A DNA stretch of 64,000 nucleotides from Cryptomeria japonica. Taxonomy: Eukaryota; Streptophyta; Pinopsida; Cupressales; Cupressaceae. The DNA is taken from contig NC_081413.1 of NCBI RefSeq assembly GCF_030272615.1, positions 25,166,966-25,230,965 on the forward strand, given 5' to 3'. The position numbers and the translations under genes are program-made. The notes beneath the pieces are model-generated. The model was not told the origin of the DNA, searched no databases, and worked only from the letters and a program-made list of their open reading frames with translations. Of the stretch, positions 33,061-44,450 are shown piece after piece. How positions within the stretch are numbered: position 1 is the first letter of the stretch; every line of letters starts with the position of its first letter.

Positions 33061-34794
33061 CATAGCCACCCTTTGACTTGCCAAATGCCACCTTAAGCAT
33101 TAAATTCCATGCCTCATGTCATTTCTCCACCTCGGGCGCATATGAGATAGCTGGAAGGAATTTTCAATGCCTTAGCCAAATTTCCATGTCTTGAGTACTT
33201 GAGCACATTCTAGAAGGATAGGAGGAAATTTTTCATACTTGGCCAATTTTCGTTCATTCCATGATCTCATGAAGTTGGGTGCACTTGAAGCTTGGAAAAG
33301 GAATTTCTCCAACACTTAGTCAAATTACTTCATTTCTTGCCATTTTGGAGATGGACATTGTTGACGTGTTTTTTATGACAGTGCCTAATACAAAATAAAG
33401 TTGCCTAACGATCACTTCGCTCTCTCTTGATCAAAGTACAATTGTATGCTAAGATTGCCATGAGTTCAAACAATCGACTCCAAGGTTCCTTTTCGCAATG
33501 GACGTGACTCAGTTGCCTTGATGTGATATGTTGGTAATCCAAGGGGACCTACGTTTGGATCGTTCTTTCACTTCTTTGTCGTGGCATGAACTCCATCATT
33601 AGATATAGCAATTATGTGATGCTTCTTCTTAAACTGAAATGAACTGAAAATAAAGGGGAAAGGATTAGAAGGATCTAAATCTACTCCTAAGGGCAGTGAT
33701 ATCAATAGATAATGCTTTAGTGGACAAATTCCAAATAAACCAAGCTCTGCTTCGCCAAGGTTAACTACAACTCCGCAAGAACCAGTGCAATCTTCTGAGG
33801 ACGTTGGAGGATTTTCACATTGAGAAAATGCATTTGAATACCCAACGTGGCGCAATCCAAACGACTATTCACTATCGAACTTAGCACAAATTTGGTGGCT
33901 CAGACTAACTTTACGCTGCAACTTATAATCAACAAGATGCAAAAAGTATGAACCATGGAAATTCATCAAACACCATTACATTCTCCATTGAAATCAAAGC
34001 ACTATACTACTACTCTAAGTGAGGAAGGTGAAACCATGCAAGTTTTGAAAAATAATTTAAGTGGACACCATCAAAGAACAATGTTTCATTGTTATTATCT
34101 CAAGAACTTATCTCAACAATTTCATACAAATCTCACTGCTTTACAAATGAGGGGGGTCATCCCTTTATATAGGCTTCAAGCCTTGGCTACATGCAAAACC
34201 CTAATTAGTGTTTCTCCCTAAAAGATTCTCCACAAATGATGCAACAAGGTGGGAATCAACAATAAATGCCCATTATGCCCCTATACAATTTATTCCATCC
34301 CATTACAATTAATTACATTCCTGCCAAAAATGGCGTCTATTGTGCATTAAATGCACCACTTCTTTCAAATTCGCCCAATGTGCATTGAATGCACCATCAC
34401 TTCCACATCGGTTACATGCAAAAGATGCTCCACCACTGCATTAAGTACAACAACTGACATGCAAAAGGAATCTACCATAATGCCTTAAATGTGACGGCTA
34501 CATGCAAAAAGGTGCTCCATTAATTCAACATGCGCTGACTTGGTTGTCACTTGGTGAGAAACCCTTGGAGAGAAAATTTCATTTGGGAAGAATTTTCTTT
34601 GAAGTTTTGAATTTTCCTTGTCTTGAGAAGATTTTTCATCAATTTTGCACATTTCCTATTTTTTAGGAATTTTCTCAAATTAGGGCTCTAGGGTCTAAGA
34701 GAGATAAAATTCTCTCACTTTGCCAATTCTGATTTTTTTTTGAAATTCAGACGATTTTTGATGCCTAAAAATGGATTTTTCAAAAAATTTCCAA

Positions 34795-35195
34795 AGGGGA
34801 ATTTCTTGTTTAGTTCATCCTTGATTCCTTCCTTGCATTAGAAATTTTATCTTCAATTCATCCTTGGGTGTGATTTCTTCCTTGCTTGGAATTCCGTCCT
34901 GAATTTCCAACACTTAGTCAATTTTTTCACCTTTCCTGGAATTTTGTCATGAAGGAAGAAATTTCCATCACTTAGCCTTGGGTGTGATTTCTTGTTTGAT
35001 TTCTTGTTTAGTTCATCCTTGATTCCTTCCTTGCATTAGAAATTTTATCTTCAATTCATCTTTGGGTGTGATTTCTTCCTTGCTTGGAATTCCGTCCTGA
35101 ATTTCCAACACTCAGTCAATTTTTTCACCTTTCCTGGAATTCTGTCATGAAGGAAGAAATTTCCATCACTTAGCCAAATTTTCACCTTTCCTATT
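34795..35195 (-). repeat. Direct duplication of about 230 bp inside copy D
   Basis: The segment with 'TTTAGTTCATCCTTGATTCC' and 'GGAATTCCGTCCTGAATTTC' at 34808-34985 recurs at about 35010-35190, nearly unchanged. Confidence 0.8.
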
Positions 35196-35589
35196 TTTTA
35201 GGAATTTTTCCATTTTTAGCTCCAGGATTCAGGTTAGAGAAAACTTCTCACTTGGCCAATTTTTCTTCTTGTCTTGAAATTTCTTTATTCTTTGCCTGGG
35301 AGGGGAATTTTGAATTCTTCCTTGAGGGGATTTTCCTTGACCTTCAAATTTATGTGCCTTGGAATTCATCTTTTGTCTTAGGCGTGGAATTCAGTAAGTG
35401 AAGGAATTTTCACTTTTTCTCGTTTTTCCATGCTTCTCTTCATTTGGTGCCTATGACTTGACCTTGACGCTATTTCACCCCCATGGAGGAATTCAACCTT
35501 TGAATGCTTTTTCCTTCATGCCTTGGTTTCAGTGCCCAACCTTTGACTAGGGTGTTAATTCCTCATCATGGAGGAATTTTCCTTTTGCT

Positions 35590-36240
35590 AGCTTTTTCAT
35601 GGCTCCCTTGATTTGGCGCCTGACTATCTCCTTGGGCGCTAAAACACCCAGAGCAAGGAATTTTGGTTTTGGTGAGTTTTCCATGACCTTGCCACTTTGG
35701 CGCCCCTTAGCCATCTTGGGCGCTAAAACACTGTAGAGGAGGAATTTACAATTTTTTTCACTTTCCATGGCCACCTCCACTTGGCGCCCTTCATTCTCTT
35801 TGGGTGCTAAATCGCATTGGGCAAGAAATTTTGGTATTGAGCATTTTTTCCTTCATCACCTCCATTCAGCACCCTAATGCACACTTGGGCGCCAAAATCA
35901 CACTAAGGAGGAAATATTGATTTTCTTGGTTTTCCATGGTCCCTTCTATTTGGCGCCCTACCCAAGACTTTGGCGCCAAAACACTTCTATGAAGGAATTT
36001 CTCGATTTGGTGACTTTTCCATGCCACCCTCAAGATCTCACCATAGCTTGGACTTGGGCGTTGTTTTACCAATGTCAAGGAATTTTTTTCAATTTCACTT
36101 TTTCCAAGGCACCTTGATTTGGCGCCTAACTATCTCCTTGGGCACCATTTTGCCTGGGTGAAGGAATTTCAAAAATTTTGGATCTTCCATGACCTACTCA
36201 TATTGGCGCCTGATTCCTGACTTGGGCGCCATTTTCACTA
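35590..36240 (-). repeat. Array of GGCGCC stem-loop units, about 84-bp period
   Basis: Seven to eight units. Each has TTTGGCGCC, 10-16 nt, then CTTGGGCGC(C/T)AAAA, and a spacer with GAAGGAATTT. The two GGCGCC words can pair as a hairpin, and each is itself a palindrome. Spacers vary more than the words. Confidence 0.85.
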
Positions 36241-37001
36241 TGTGGTGGAATTTGACTTCTTTCTCTCCAGACTTGGTCAATTTTAAACATCTTCCATGAT
36301 CAAGATGCCATTTTGGGAATTGAAGTGATTTCCATGTGCCAAACAAAAGATTTTTTTCTCGTTTTTCACTTCTGGAAGGGGCACCCACACAACCATTTTT
36401 TGATCCATTTAGCCTGCTTTTTGAATTTTCCGAATTTAGAAATGATCAAGAATGCTCAGTCTTCGATGTCTTCCTGTGAAGAGCCTGCCAAAATAGATTT
36501 TCCAAAAATAGAGTGTTTCAAAATGTTAGGATTAGGGCAAAACAAGATGCATGAACACTTACTAAAAATAGAAATTACTAGAAATAGTAAGTTTGATTTT
36601 TGGCAAAATTAGACCAATCTAAGAGGCAGTGAAATCCTTGAAAAATAGGAACTTTCTAAAAATAGAAAGTTGCTCAGAATTCACTCAAATTTTACGTGCA
36701 AGTTCCTTAAAAGGTCTTGATTCCAATGCAACACTCAATTTTTCCAAAACCCTAAAGGAAAAGTCTCAAATCCAAGTCTAAAGGATGAAACCCTAAAATA
36801 GACAAAACAGGCTCCAGACTTAGTCAAATTTGCTCAAACGAGCTGCAGACTTGATCAAATTGACCCTCAAACACCTGCAAAACGAGGAGACTGGCAAGAT
36901 TGCTGCAAAAGACCCGACAAACCAAAGCCAAAAGTCCGAGAGGGCCTAAAAAGTAGGGGGTCCCCATTTGCAATGGGGCGATGTGTGAAAATGTCACAAC
37001 A

Positions 37002-37785
37002 TGTGCATTTGGAAGGGAAAGAAGGAATTTTTCCTTGGTGAAAGATCATCCTATTTATGCCCTGAAAGTGCATGGGTGCATTTGGGAGGAACTGAAGGAT
37101 ATCTTTGCTCTACAAAATTTTTTATGATCTTTTCTGTTTCTGAGGAATTCCTAAGTGCTTATCAACCCTGGAGAAGGAAAAATTCCTTTCCTTGTGAAGT
37201 TCTGCCATTTCCTGTTCTATGAATGCTCATGTGTGCTTTGTCCTAAAGGAGGAATTTTCTGACATTCAACCACTTTTTCCATCATTCAAGAATTATATCC
37301 AATCTAGAGTTTGGAGGAGATAAATTCTCAACACTTGGTCAATTTTTCACTTTCCTAGAATTCTGCATACTTGGGTGCATTTTGGCATGGAAGGAGGAAT
37401 TTTGGCATTTTTGAAAAATCCTTCACTGCTAATGAAATGCACTCCCTTCCCTGTCTTGGGCGCAAATTTGAGGTGGAGGAGGAATTTTGAAAGGGAGGAA
37501 AATTCCTCCTTGACTAAGGAAATGCGCTCTCCTCTTGTCCTTGAGCGCAATTTTGAGGTAGTGGAGGAATTTTGCCAAGGAAGGAAAATCCTCCTTGACC
37601 AAGGAAATGTGTTCTCCTCTTGTCCTTAAGCACAATTTTGAGGTAGTGGAGGAATTTTGCCAAGGAAGGAAAATCCTCCTTGACCAAGGAAATGTGCTTT
37701 TACTCGTCCTTGAGCGCAATTTTGAGGTAGTGGAGGAATTTTTAGTGAAGGGTGAATTCCTTCATGCCCAAGAATAGACTTTTTG
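37002..37785 (-). repeat. Fragment of LTR copy E with about 97-bp tandem repeats
   Basis: At 37441-37745 about three and a half units repeat, each with GAGCGCAATTTTGAGGTAG and 'GAAAATCCTCCTTGACCAAG'. The style matches the continuation of copy E at 46830-47933. The two parts would join if the insert between them (37786-46829) were removed. Confidence 0.5.
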
Positions 37786-37933
37786 TGCCTTTGCCATTTC
37801 GGCCCGCTAGGTTGCCGGTTCGGGTTCGAGCACCAGTTCAGGTTCAAAGAACCGGTACGTCGGTACGACAAAATTTTGAAAAGGGGTTTGGGTTCGTCAG
37901 TACAAAAACATGTAAATTATATATATATGCAGC

Positions 37934-39568
37934 TGTAGCGTCGTAAATTGTACGCACTTGCTAGGGTGGTACAATTTCACACCTAGTTTAGCACCCGCCT
38001 TGGCGCATTTTGCATTCTGCATTGCATTTCCCCTTTAGCACTTAATTAATTAAATTAATTAGGTCTAAGGGTCTATTTTATCATCTCCCACATCATAAAG
38101 TTGGGCCCTTTCATTAAAGTGTGCCCTTTTCATTTTATTCCTCCTATACATCATTTAATCAAAAACCCTAATTAGATCCTATTTTGAACTTGGGGGCTTG
38201 GTTTCGGGGGTCAAAACATCTCGAAATCACCTGTAACTTCGGGATTCTCTCTAAAATCATCATATCCGACGGCCTTGAAAATTTGGTGAAAAGTTGTCAG
38301 GACCATGGCACCCGGAGTGCACATGGTCCCGGACATTTTTCCCGAAATTTTAGGAGCGCGATCCAATCATAAAATAAAGCTTAACCCCAAGAAATTGGCG
38401 GGATATTCAATCTCTAGGTCGGCCAAAAGTTGGAATTAAGACCTAGGGTTTCATATATAAGAGCTCTCTTTCTTCATTTGAAAGGATCGGAATTTTGGCT
38501 TTGGAGGACCTTCTATGCAGCGAAAGAGCAGATCTTTGAAGACTTCAATAACATTCAACATCCATCCATCAAGCATTCATCAATTTCATTCATTTAGGGC
38601 TTGGGAGACATTGAAGAACAATAGGAGATTACCGACTGAAGATTGGTTTGTACTCCTCCCTTAAGGGTTGGGTATGATTTCATGTTGTTTTCATGTCTTT
38701 GCATAAGCTTCAATATATCCTTTGTTCATGCTTTAGATCACTTTGCATCTTGATTTAGAGCATTTACATTATCATTTACAAGCAATTAGGGTTTACTTTC
38801 TAGGTTGCTCTAGTTTGCTTTCTTGCATTTAAGGACCTTGCACACACACTAGGTCTGCACACACAATACATTTTACAATACAACTTGGCTATTCGTGGAG
38901 GTGGAAATCACCGAAGCGGGGGTTTGACTAAGGCAAAACCCTATATAGCCGCCCATACCCTTTTCAGATATAAGTGCAGGTTTCGGGACTCGGACGATGC
39001 CACAGGTGACAGATCCGGGAAAAGCAGGTCAAGATAGCACTCCACACCAAATTGCAGAGCAAAAGACCAGGACAGGGGCGTGGGGCGCCCTGGTCCCTGG
39101 GACAGGGGCGCTGGGCGCCCTGGTCCTCCTGACAGACAACATTTCCAGCATTTTTGACAGCTTTTCCAGAGTGCAAAACAGCAGTTTCCGGAGCAGTTTC
39201 AGGGGCAGAATCAGGACAGTGGCGCCCGCGCCCCCGTCCCGAATATTTTCAGTCAGATTTTAACTCCGGGTACGCATTTGCATTCTTGTCTTGTCCTTGT
39301 GTTTACAACTTTCCATTGTTTAAGTTCAATTCTGCAATCTTGTTATTAGTTCATACTTGCACTTTGGGGTTAGGGATTGAACTTGCATCATTCTATCTTT
39401 CAATTACAACAAAGGAATAGAAATCCTAATAGGTAGCCCGTGGCTCTCTCTTCCACAAAAAGAAGTAGCCAATTGTGTGATACCTCTAGGCTCTTTCGTA
39501 TTCCACAAGTGTGTGGTTGAAAGTGAGATTAGGGCATGTTTGCTTAGTGTCACTTTTTCTCCCACACA
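37934..39568 (+). repeat. 5' LTR, 1635 bp
   Basis: TGTAGCGTCG...CCACACA. It contains a TATA-type box (CATATATAAGAG, about 38452), the GGACCATG..CATGGTCC stem-loop (38300-38329) and two GGGGCG..GGCGCCCTGGTCC units near 39074-39127. Confidence 0.95.
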
Positions 39569-39589
39569 TTTTGGTGAACCCGACGTGAA
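39569..39589 (+). other. Primer-binding-site-like motif
   Basis: TTTTGGTGAACCCGACGTGA directly follows the CA end of the 5' LTR. It differs by one base from the motif of the gypsy element at 2267-2294, although the LTR bodies are not alike. Confidence 0.6.
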
Positions 39590-39730
39590 TCTATCATTGC
39601 TTCCTCTTGCATTGCATTTGTTAGATCTAGATCTAGATTTAGTGTGTTTTCATTTCATTTTCATTAAAAAGAAAAAAAAAAAAAAGTGTTTTTCTTTGCA
39701 TTGTGTGTTTAAATTTTATGCAATTTCAAA

Positions 39731-42700
39731 ATGTCAGATTTTTATTTGCAAGATGTTCATATTTGTGATGATTATGAGTTAGATGAAGCTTTAGATGAAT
39801 TTTTGAAACCTAAATATACCAAACCTTCATTTTACCAAAAACTCATAAACATTGTTACTATGCCATTTCGTTGTGATGAGAAAGATAAGTCGAATGATTC
39901 CTCTCAAGGGTACATTCCTATCAGCTCTTCCACTAAATCTAGTAACATGGTTGTTTTCAATGATCCCCTCTATGAAGAGATATCTCCTTTTGAATCAAAA
40001 GATAAACCTTTTAATAGATATGATCATGCTTTGTTGAATGATGCCCTTGATGCCTTTGTGTCCCCTAAAAAACACTCCCTTCATGAGGATCCTTTTGTGC
40101 AAGAAGATGACATTATCCCTACATTTCCTAGTGATGACATTTCCTTTTCCAACAAAATTCCCACTAGAGATGATGAATTAATGATAAATGCTTACCCTTC
40201 TCCTAAAGTTGGTCTTACCCATAAGCATCCCTTAGAGAAAGAAGATGAAATAATAAGCAATTTCCTTAATTCTCTCTCCCCTATTGAACATATTTTGAGG
40301 AAAGAGGATGAGTTTAACACATCTATTGATGCTCTCCCTCCTAAGGATGCAGAATTAATAAACAATGTTATCTCCTCTCCCAAAATTGACAATACTTCAA
40401 ACATTCCTTTCAACAACTTCACTATTTGGGATGAACCATTAGAAGAAGGTGTAGATTATTCTCTACCCTGTGAGAGAACCCTAGCCAAAGGGGATGAAAT
40501 CAAGATTAAAAACTCCCTTGATAGTTTCTCCCCTTCCTTGAATCTCAATTATTCTCCCTCTAAAAATAAAGCATCTCCCTCTCCTCAACTTGGTTCTACT
40601 CATATGGAAACCCTAGCTCAAAGCAAAATGGTTAACATCTCTTTCAAAGATCTCCCTCTCAAAAGTGAGACTCTAGAGAGTAATGTTGATCCTTCTCCTA
40701 GAGAGTTTATTCCCCATGTAGATCCTTTGATGATAGAGGATGATATGACCTTTCCTAGTATTACTCTTCCTACTAGAACATCAATGCCTATCCCTTGTCT
40801 CTCTCCTAAAATTGATTTAATCTGTGATAAGATTTTGGTGCAAGAGAAGACTATCAATAATTCTTCCAACACTTTTGTTCATTCCTCTAAACCATCCTCA
40901 ATCAATTTGATACATGTGAATGAAACACCTAACAAACCTCTCTTCACTGTCCAAGGTGCTTGTCCTTCTCAAAATTCTCAACCTTTAAATAAGCCTATCT
41001 TAGTGGTTCAAGGTGGTTATGCTAATGATTCTTTTTGCACTCCTAAGAAACCTATTATTACTGTGCAAGGAGGGTATTCTACTAAGAGCCCTTATGAGTA
41101 TGCTAAGCAATTGACTAGAGAGAGTTATCATGCGGTTGCCCATACTTATAATACTAGAAACAATAGGCAACCTAATCCTCCTCCAGTTATCCCAACTTCA
41201 CTTCCTCCTTCCCAACCTATTCTTCCCCAAGCTCCACGGATTTCACAAGTTCTTGGTAAGGAATATGATCTCATAGAACAACTTAAAGCTACCCCTGCTA
41301 AGATATCCCTTTGGGATTTGATCCAAACTTCTTCCGCTCATCATGGAATGTTACAAGATGCCTTGAAAGATTTGAATGTTCCTCCACCTAATACATCTAG
41401 TAATATAGTGTCTTTGGTGAACTCTGTGATGAATCCTAAAACTCAAATTGTGTTTACTCAAGATGAGTTGCCTACTAGTGAAATTCAACATCAATATGAT
41501 CCCTTGATGATTGTGGTTATCATAAATGATACTGCTATAAGACGAACACTGGTAGATAATGGTTCTGGCCTTAATGTGTGTAGCATTAATCTATTGCATA
41601 AGATGAATGTGGATACATCCCTTATTGAGCCTGACTCTCGTCCCATTCGAGGCTTTGATAATGTGGCTAAGTCTTCATTAGGTATTATCACCTTACCCAT
41701 CACAGTGGGACCTGTTACTTTGCCTACTCCTATCCATGTTATGTCGGGAAATCTAACATACAACTTGTTATTAGGGAGACCTTGGATTCACAGTATGCAA
41801 GCTGTCCCCTCTACATTGCATAGACAATTTAAATTTATTTATAATAATAAGACATATACCTTGATAGGTGATACTAATTTTCAAACTTGTTTGCAAACAT
41901 CTACTTCCAAAGGGAGTTCTTCTAAGCCTTCCTCTTCTAGTGATGACTCGTTAAACAAGATACCTATGAATGAATCATCACCCTCTGATAATCAAAATTC
42001 TTTGGGTAAGTCTGAAGTTCCTGAAGAAGATTCTTCTCAACTTGAATCTACACATGAAAAGGCTTTTGATCCTGAGAAGGTTCTCGCAGAAGACGATTGG
42101 GGATCTCTTGACTTTAATCCCACCTTTGTAGGTGAGTATAGGGTTCCTCCTAGAGAGCTTAAAGTTAAAGAGAAGGAAGAAACTAGAGATCAATCAATCT
42201 TACCTGAACCTATGAGCAATAATTTTGTGGCCGCTTCTCAAACTTCTTCTCCTCACACCTCTAATTATGAAGAGTTTGATTCTTTGTCTTATGAAAAACC
42301 ACCTTCTCTTTCTGAAATGGCTGATCGTTATGGTCGTGGTTTTCGCATTTTTGCTAAGCATGGGTATCATGGAAATGGTTGCGGCGCTCATGAACAAGGG
42401 ATGAAGGTTCCTCTAGAGACTAATTTTCACAATTATGCCTTTGGACTTGGCTACAACCCCTGCAAACGTACCAAAGCATCTAAAAGACCATCTCTCAATG
42501 TGAATGCTATATTTAGTAGTGATGATGATCTCACTTCAACTAAATCATCTCCTACTTCTATCAACTCTCATTCCCCTCATAAGGAAATCTTGGCGATGAA
42601 CAAATCTCTTTATGACTCCCCTTTGATTTCTAAACCCACTTATGAATCTTTATCTCCTATTCATCATAAAATCCTTTCCTCTAGGGATAAGGCTCTAATA

Positions 42701-42847
42701 GATTACACTCATCCCTCTTCTAAGATTTCTTGTGACTTTTCTTCTTCAATTTTTGTCATTTTATGCATGTTTTTGATCTCACTTATAGTTGAGCATTTAG
42801 CATGTCATATTCAAATACCTCATTCAATCTATCATGTCTTTAAATAA
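39731..42847 (+). CDS. Retropepsin-like protease with G-patch, element ORF (1038 aa)
   Basis: A single uninterrupted frame from ATG 39731 to TAA 42847. Residues 1-480 are acidic and low in complexity, with loosely repeated Ser-Pro-Lys/Glu-Asp-Glu segments and three 'VQGGY'-type repeats. Around residues 590-700 lies an aspartic protease of gypsy type: V-D-N-G-S-G-L-N-V (active-site Asp, usual Thr/Ser position changed to Asn), an I-T-L-P-I-T-V-G flap-like part, and 'LLGRPWIHSMQAVPSTLH'. Near residues 855-910, 'YGRGFRIFAKHGYHGNGCG' and 'FGLGYNP' resemble the G-patch segment that follows protease in some gypsy polyproteins. The C terminus ends in a hydrophobic segment. There is no Gag core, zinc knuckle or polymerase. 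The intact frame suggests recent or continuing use. Confidence 0.8.
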   Translation: MSDFYLQDVHICDDYELDEALDEFLKPKYTKPSFYQKLINIVTMPFRCDEKDKSNDSSQGYIPISSSTKSSNMVVFNDPLYEEISPFESKDKPFNRYDHALLNDALDAFVSPKKHSLHEDPFVQEDDIIPTFPSDDISFSNKIPTRDDELMINAYPSPKVGLTHKHPLEKEDEIISNFLNSLSPIEHILRKEDEFNTSIDALPPKDAELINNVISSPKIDNTSNIPFNNFTIWDEPLEEGVDYSLPCERTLAKGDEIKIKNSLDSFSPSLNLNYSPSKNKASPSPQLGSTHMETLAQSKMVNISFKDLPLKSETLESNVDPSPREFIPHVDPLMIEDDMTFPSITLPTRTSMPIPCLSPKIDLICDKILVQEKTINNSSNTFVHSSKPSSINLIHVNETPNKPLFTVQGACPSQNSQPLNKPILVVQGGYANDSFCTPKKPIITVQGGYSTKSPYEYAKQLTRESYHAVAHTYNTRNNRQPNPPPVIPTSLPPSQPILPQAPRISQVLGKEYDLIEQLKATPAKISLWDLIQTSSAHHGMLQDALKDLNVPPPNTSSNIVSLVNSVMNPKTQIVFTQDELPTSEIQHQYDPLMIVVIINDTAIRRTLVDNGSGLNVCSINLLHKMNVDTSLIEPDSRPIRGFDNVAKSSLGIITLPITVGPVTLPTPIHVMSGNLTYNLLLGRPWIHSMQAVPSTLHRQFKFIYNNKTYTLIGDTNFQTCLQTSTSKGSSSKPSSSSDDSLNKIPMNESSPSDNQNSLGKSEVPEEDSSQLESTHEKAFDPEKVLAEDDWGSLDFNPTFVGEYRVPPRELKVKEKEETRDQSILPEPMSNNFVAASQTSSPHTSNYEEFDSLSYEKPPSLSEMADRYGRGFRIFAKHGYHGNGCGAHEQGMKVPLETNFHNYAFGLGYNPCKRTKASKRPSLNVNAIFSSDDDLTSTKSSPTSINSHSPHKEILAMNKSLYDSPLISKPTYESLSPIHHKILSSRDKALIDYTHPSSKISCDFSSSIFVILCMFLISLIVEHLACHIQIPHSIYHVFK

Positions 42848-44435
42848 CATTAATGGCTGTTATGTTGCTCATCATTATGTGACATTGGTAGCTCATTTAC
42901 TGGGGGCTCATTGTCATTCATGATGGTACAATTTCAAGTGCAATCATATTTTTGAAGCAACATAATAGCCTAATTTTCTTGTTCCTAGGGGGACAAGAAT
43001 GATTTCATACATCTCTTCTTTTGCTTATGTCCAAATCTCTCCCTAGAAGATTGTGTAAGTCCTTCTCATTGACCTTATTCTTGGGAGGCAATGATTTTTC
43101 CTTATTTTTATCTAAGGATCCACTTTTTCCTATTTCGTGGATGGTGTGAACTTTATTACTTGATGTTATTCCTTGTATGCATTTGTTGTTGTTTGTTCAA
43201 GGATTCTCTCTTACAAGAGGTGTAAGTCCTTGACTACAACCTCTTTTGCACTTGGTAAAATACATCCATAACGAATTCACTCTCCTAATTGGGTTAAAAA
43301 GAGCGTCATCCTTCATTAAGAATCACTTTCACCTCGCAAAAGAAGGAAGTATTGCATTCTTATTCTCTTCTTTGTCTTATTCTAGAAGATGTTATATTTG
43401 TCTAAGACAATTTCTCTCAGGGATAGGTGTCTTTTGTACAAATATCTCTTCTCCTCTAAGGATCTCCTTTACACATACTACAAGATATCCCTTTTCAACT
43501 AGTGCAGAACTCTCTTGCTTGGATCTATGACATTGTTGCATTTTTGGGGTATCTTCTTGTGTGATGAAGGTAGGTATCCTTGTTCTACTTTTCTTATGAC
43601 ATAAAACTTACACTTTTTGAGCAATGGGTCATTCTCGGAACTAGAGCACAGATTCTTAGAGCAAGATGTCACGCTTTTGTACTATACATATACAGGTTGT
43701 AGCATACTCGGGCATAGACTCCTATGAGTTGCTTCTAACCTCCCTTACACACACATGCACGAGGTTGAGTGGAACTAGCGGCATAAGGCTAGACTTTCTC
43801 ACTCTCCTCCCTTACATGGATCACCTAGACAGACTCTAGGGGCTAGTTTTCCATGTCCTTTTCTCATGGATCACCTAGACAAGATCTGGGGGCGAGAAGT
43901 CCATGTTTTCTCTCTCACTATTCTTCTCATGGATCACCAATGTGTGTATTCATGCTTTTTCCTTTCTTTTCTTCTCTTTGCATTTTGTTTCTATTTACAT
44001 CCTTCATCTTGTGTTAGAGAGCTCTCAAATCCTCGCACTCTTTGTTGTGTTGGAATTGAGGTTTAGTCCTCTTTCTTACCAAATGATTCTCCATTAGTTT
44101 TTTGATCTCATATCAAATCTTCTTGTGAGCATTTGTCATCAATATTCTTTAACAATTCGAAGTGGTAAACATGATACCCTGTTTCAACTCACTAAAATTA
44201 GCAAGCCGAAACAGGGGGGGGCATATAGCTACCCTTGAATTTTCATCACCTTCCTTAGTAAGCATTAGGTGATTTTGTGATCTAACGTGTGTTTTGTAGG
44301 GTGCGGTTCCTAACTGTGTACTGCAGATACTGCTGGGGGCTTCGTTCGACAAACCTATGGATATATCCTTTTTCAAATAATGTTTACTTTTCTGTACTTT
44401 AGCTTGCATATGCACGTAGTGTTCATATGGCCGCT
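42848..44435 (+). other. Non-coding 3' interior of the LTR element
   Basis: About 1.6 kb where autonomous relatives would have reverse transcriptase and integrase. Only short open frames are present. A phrase with 'CATGGATCACCTAGACA' is repeated in diverged form at about 43815-43940. Confidence 0.7.
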
Positions 44436-44450
44436 AAAGTGGGGGCTAAA
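44436..44450 (+). other. Polypurine tract
   Basis: AAAGTGGGGGCTAAA lies immediately before the 3' LTR, where plus-strand priming is expected. Confidence 0.8.

Larger units (their letters stand above)
33370..37001 (-). mobile_element. LTR (copy D) of the TGTTGTGAC family, minus strand
   Basis: The sense start TGTTGTGACATTTTCACACA lies at 37001, with the palindrome CCCCATTTGCAATGGGG at 36962-36978. In sense order come AACTTACTA..TAGTAAGTT-like hairpins (36670-36540), a GGCGCC-hairpin array (36240-35590), a second AATTTT-rich duplication (35180-34800), a TATATAAAGGG box (about 34170-34160), and an end resembling C1 and C2 near 33560-33376. It contains no gene. Confidence 0.5.

Noticed and set aside
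44149-44415. Small minus frame in the interior of the LTR element
   Set aside because: It overlaps the polypurine region on the wrong strand and has no motif.
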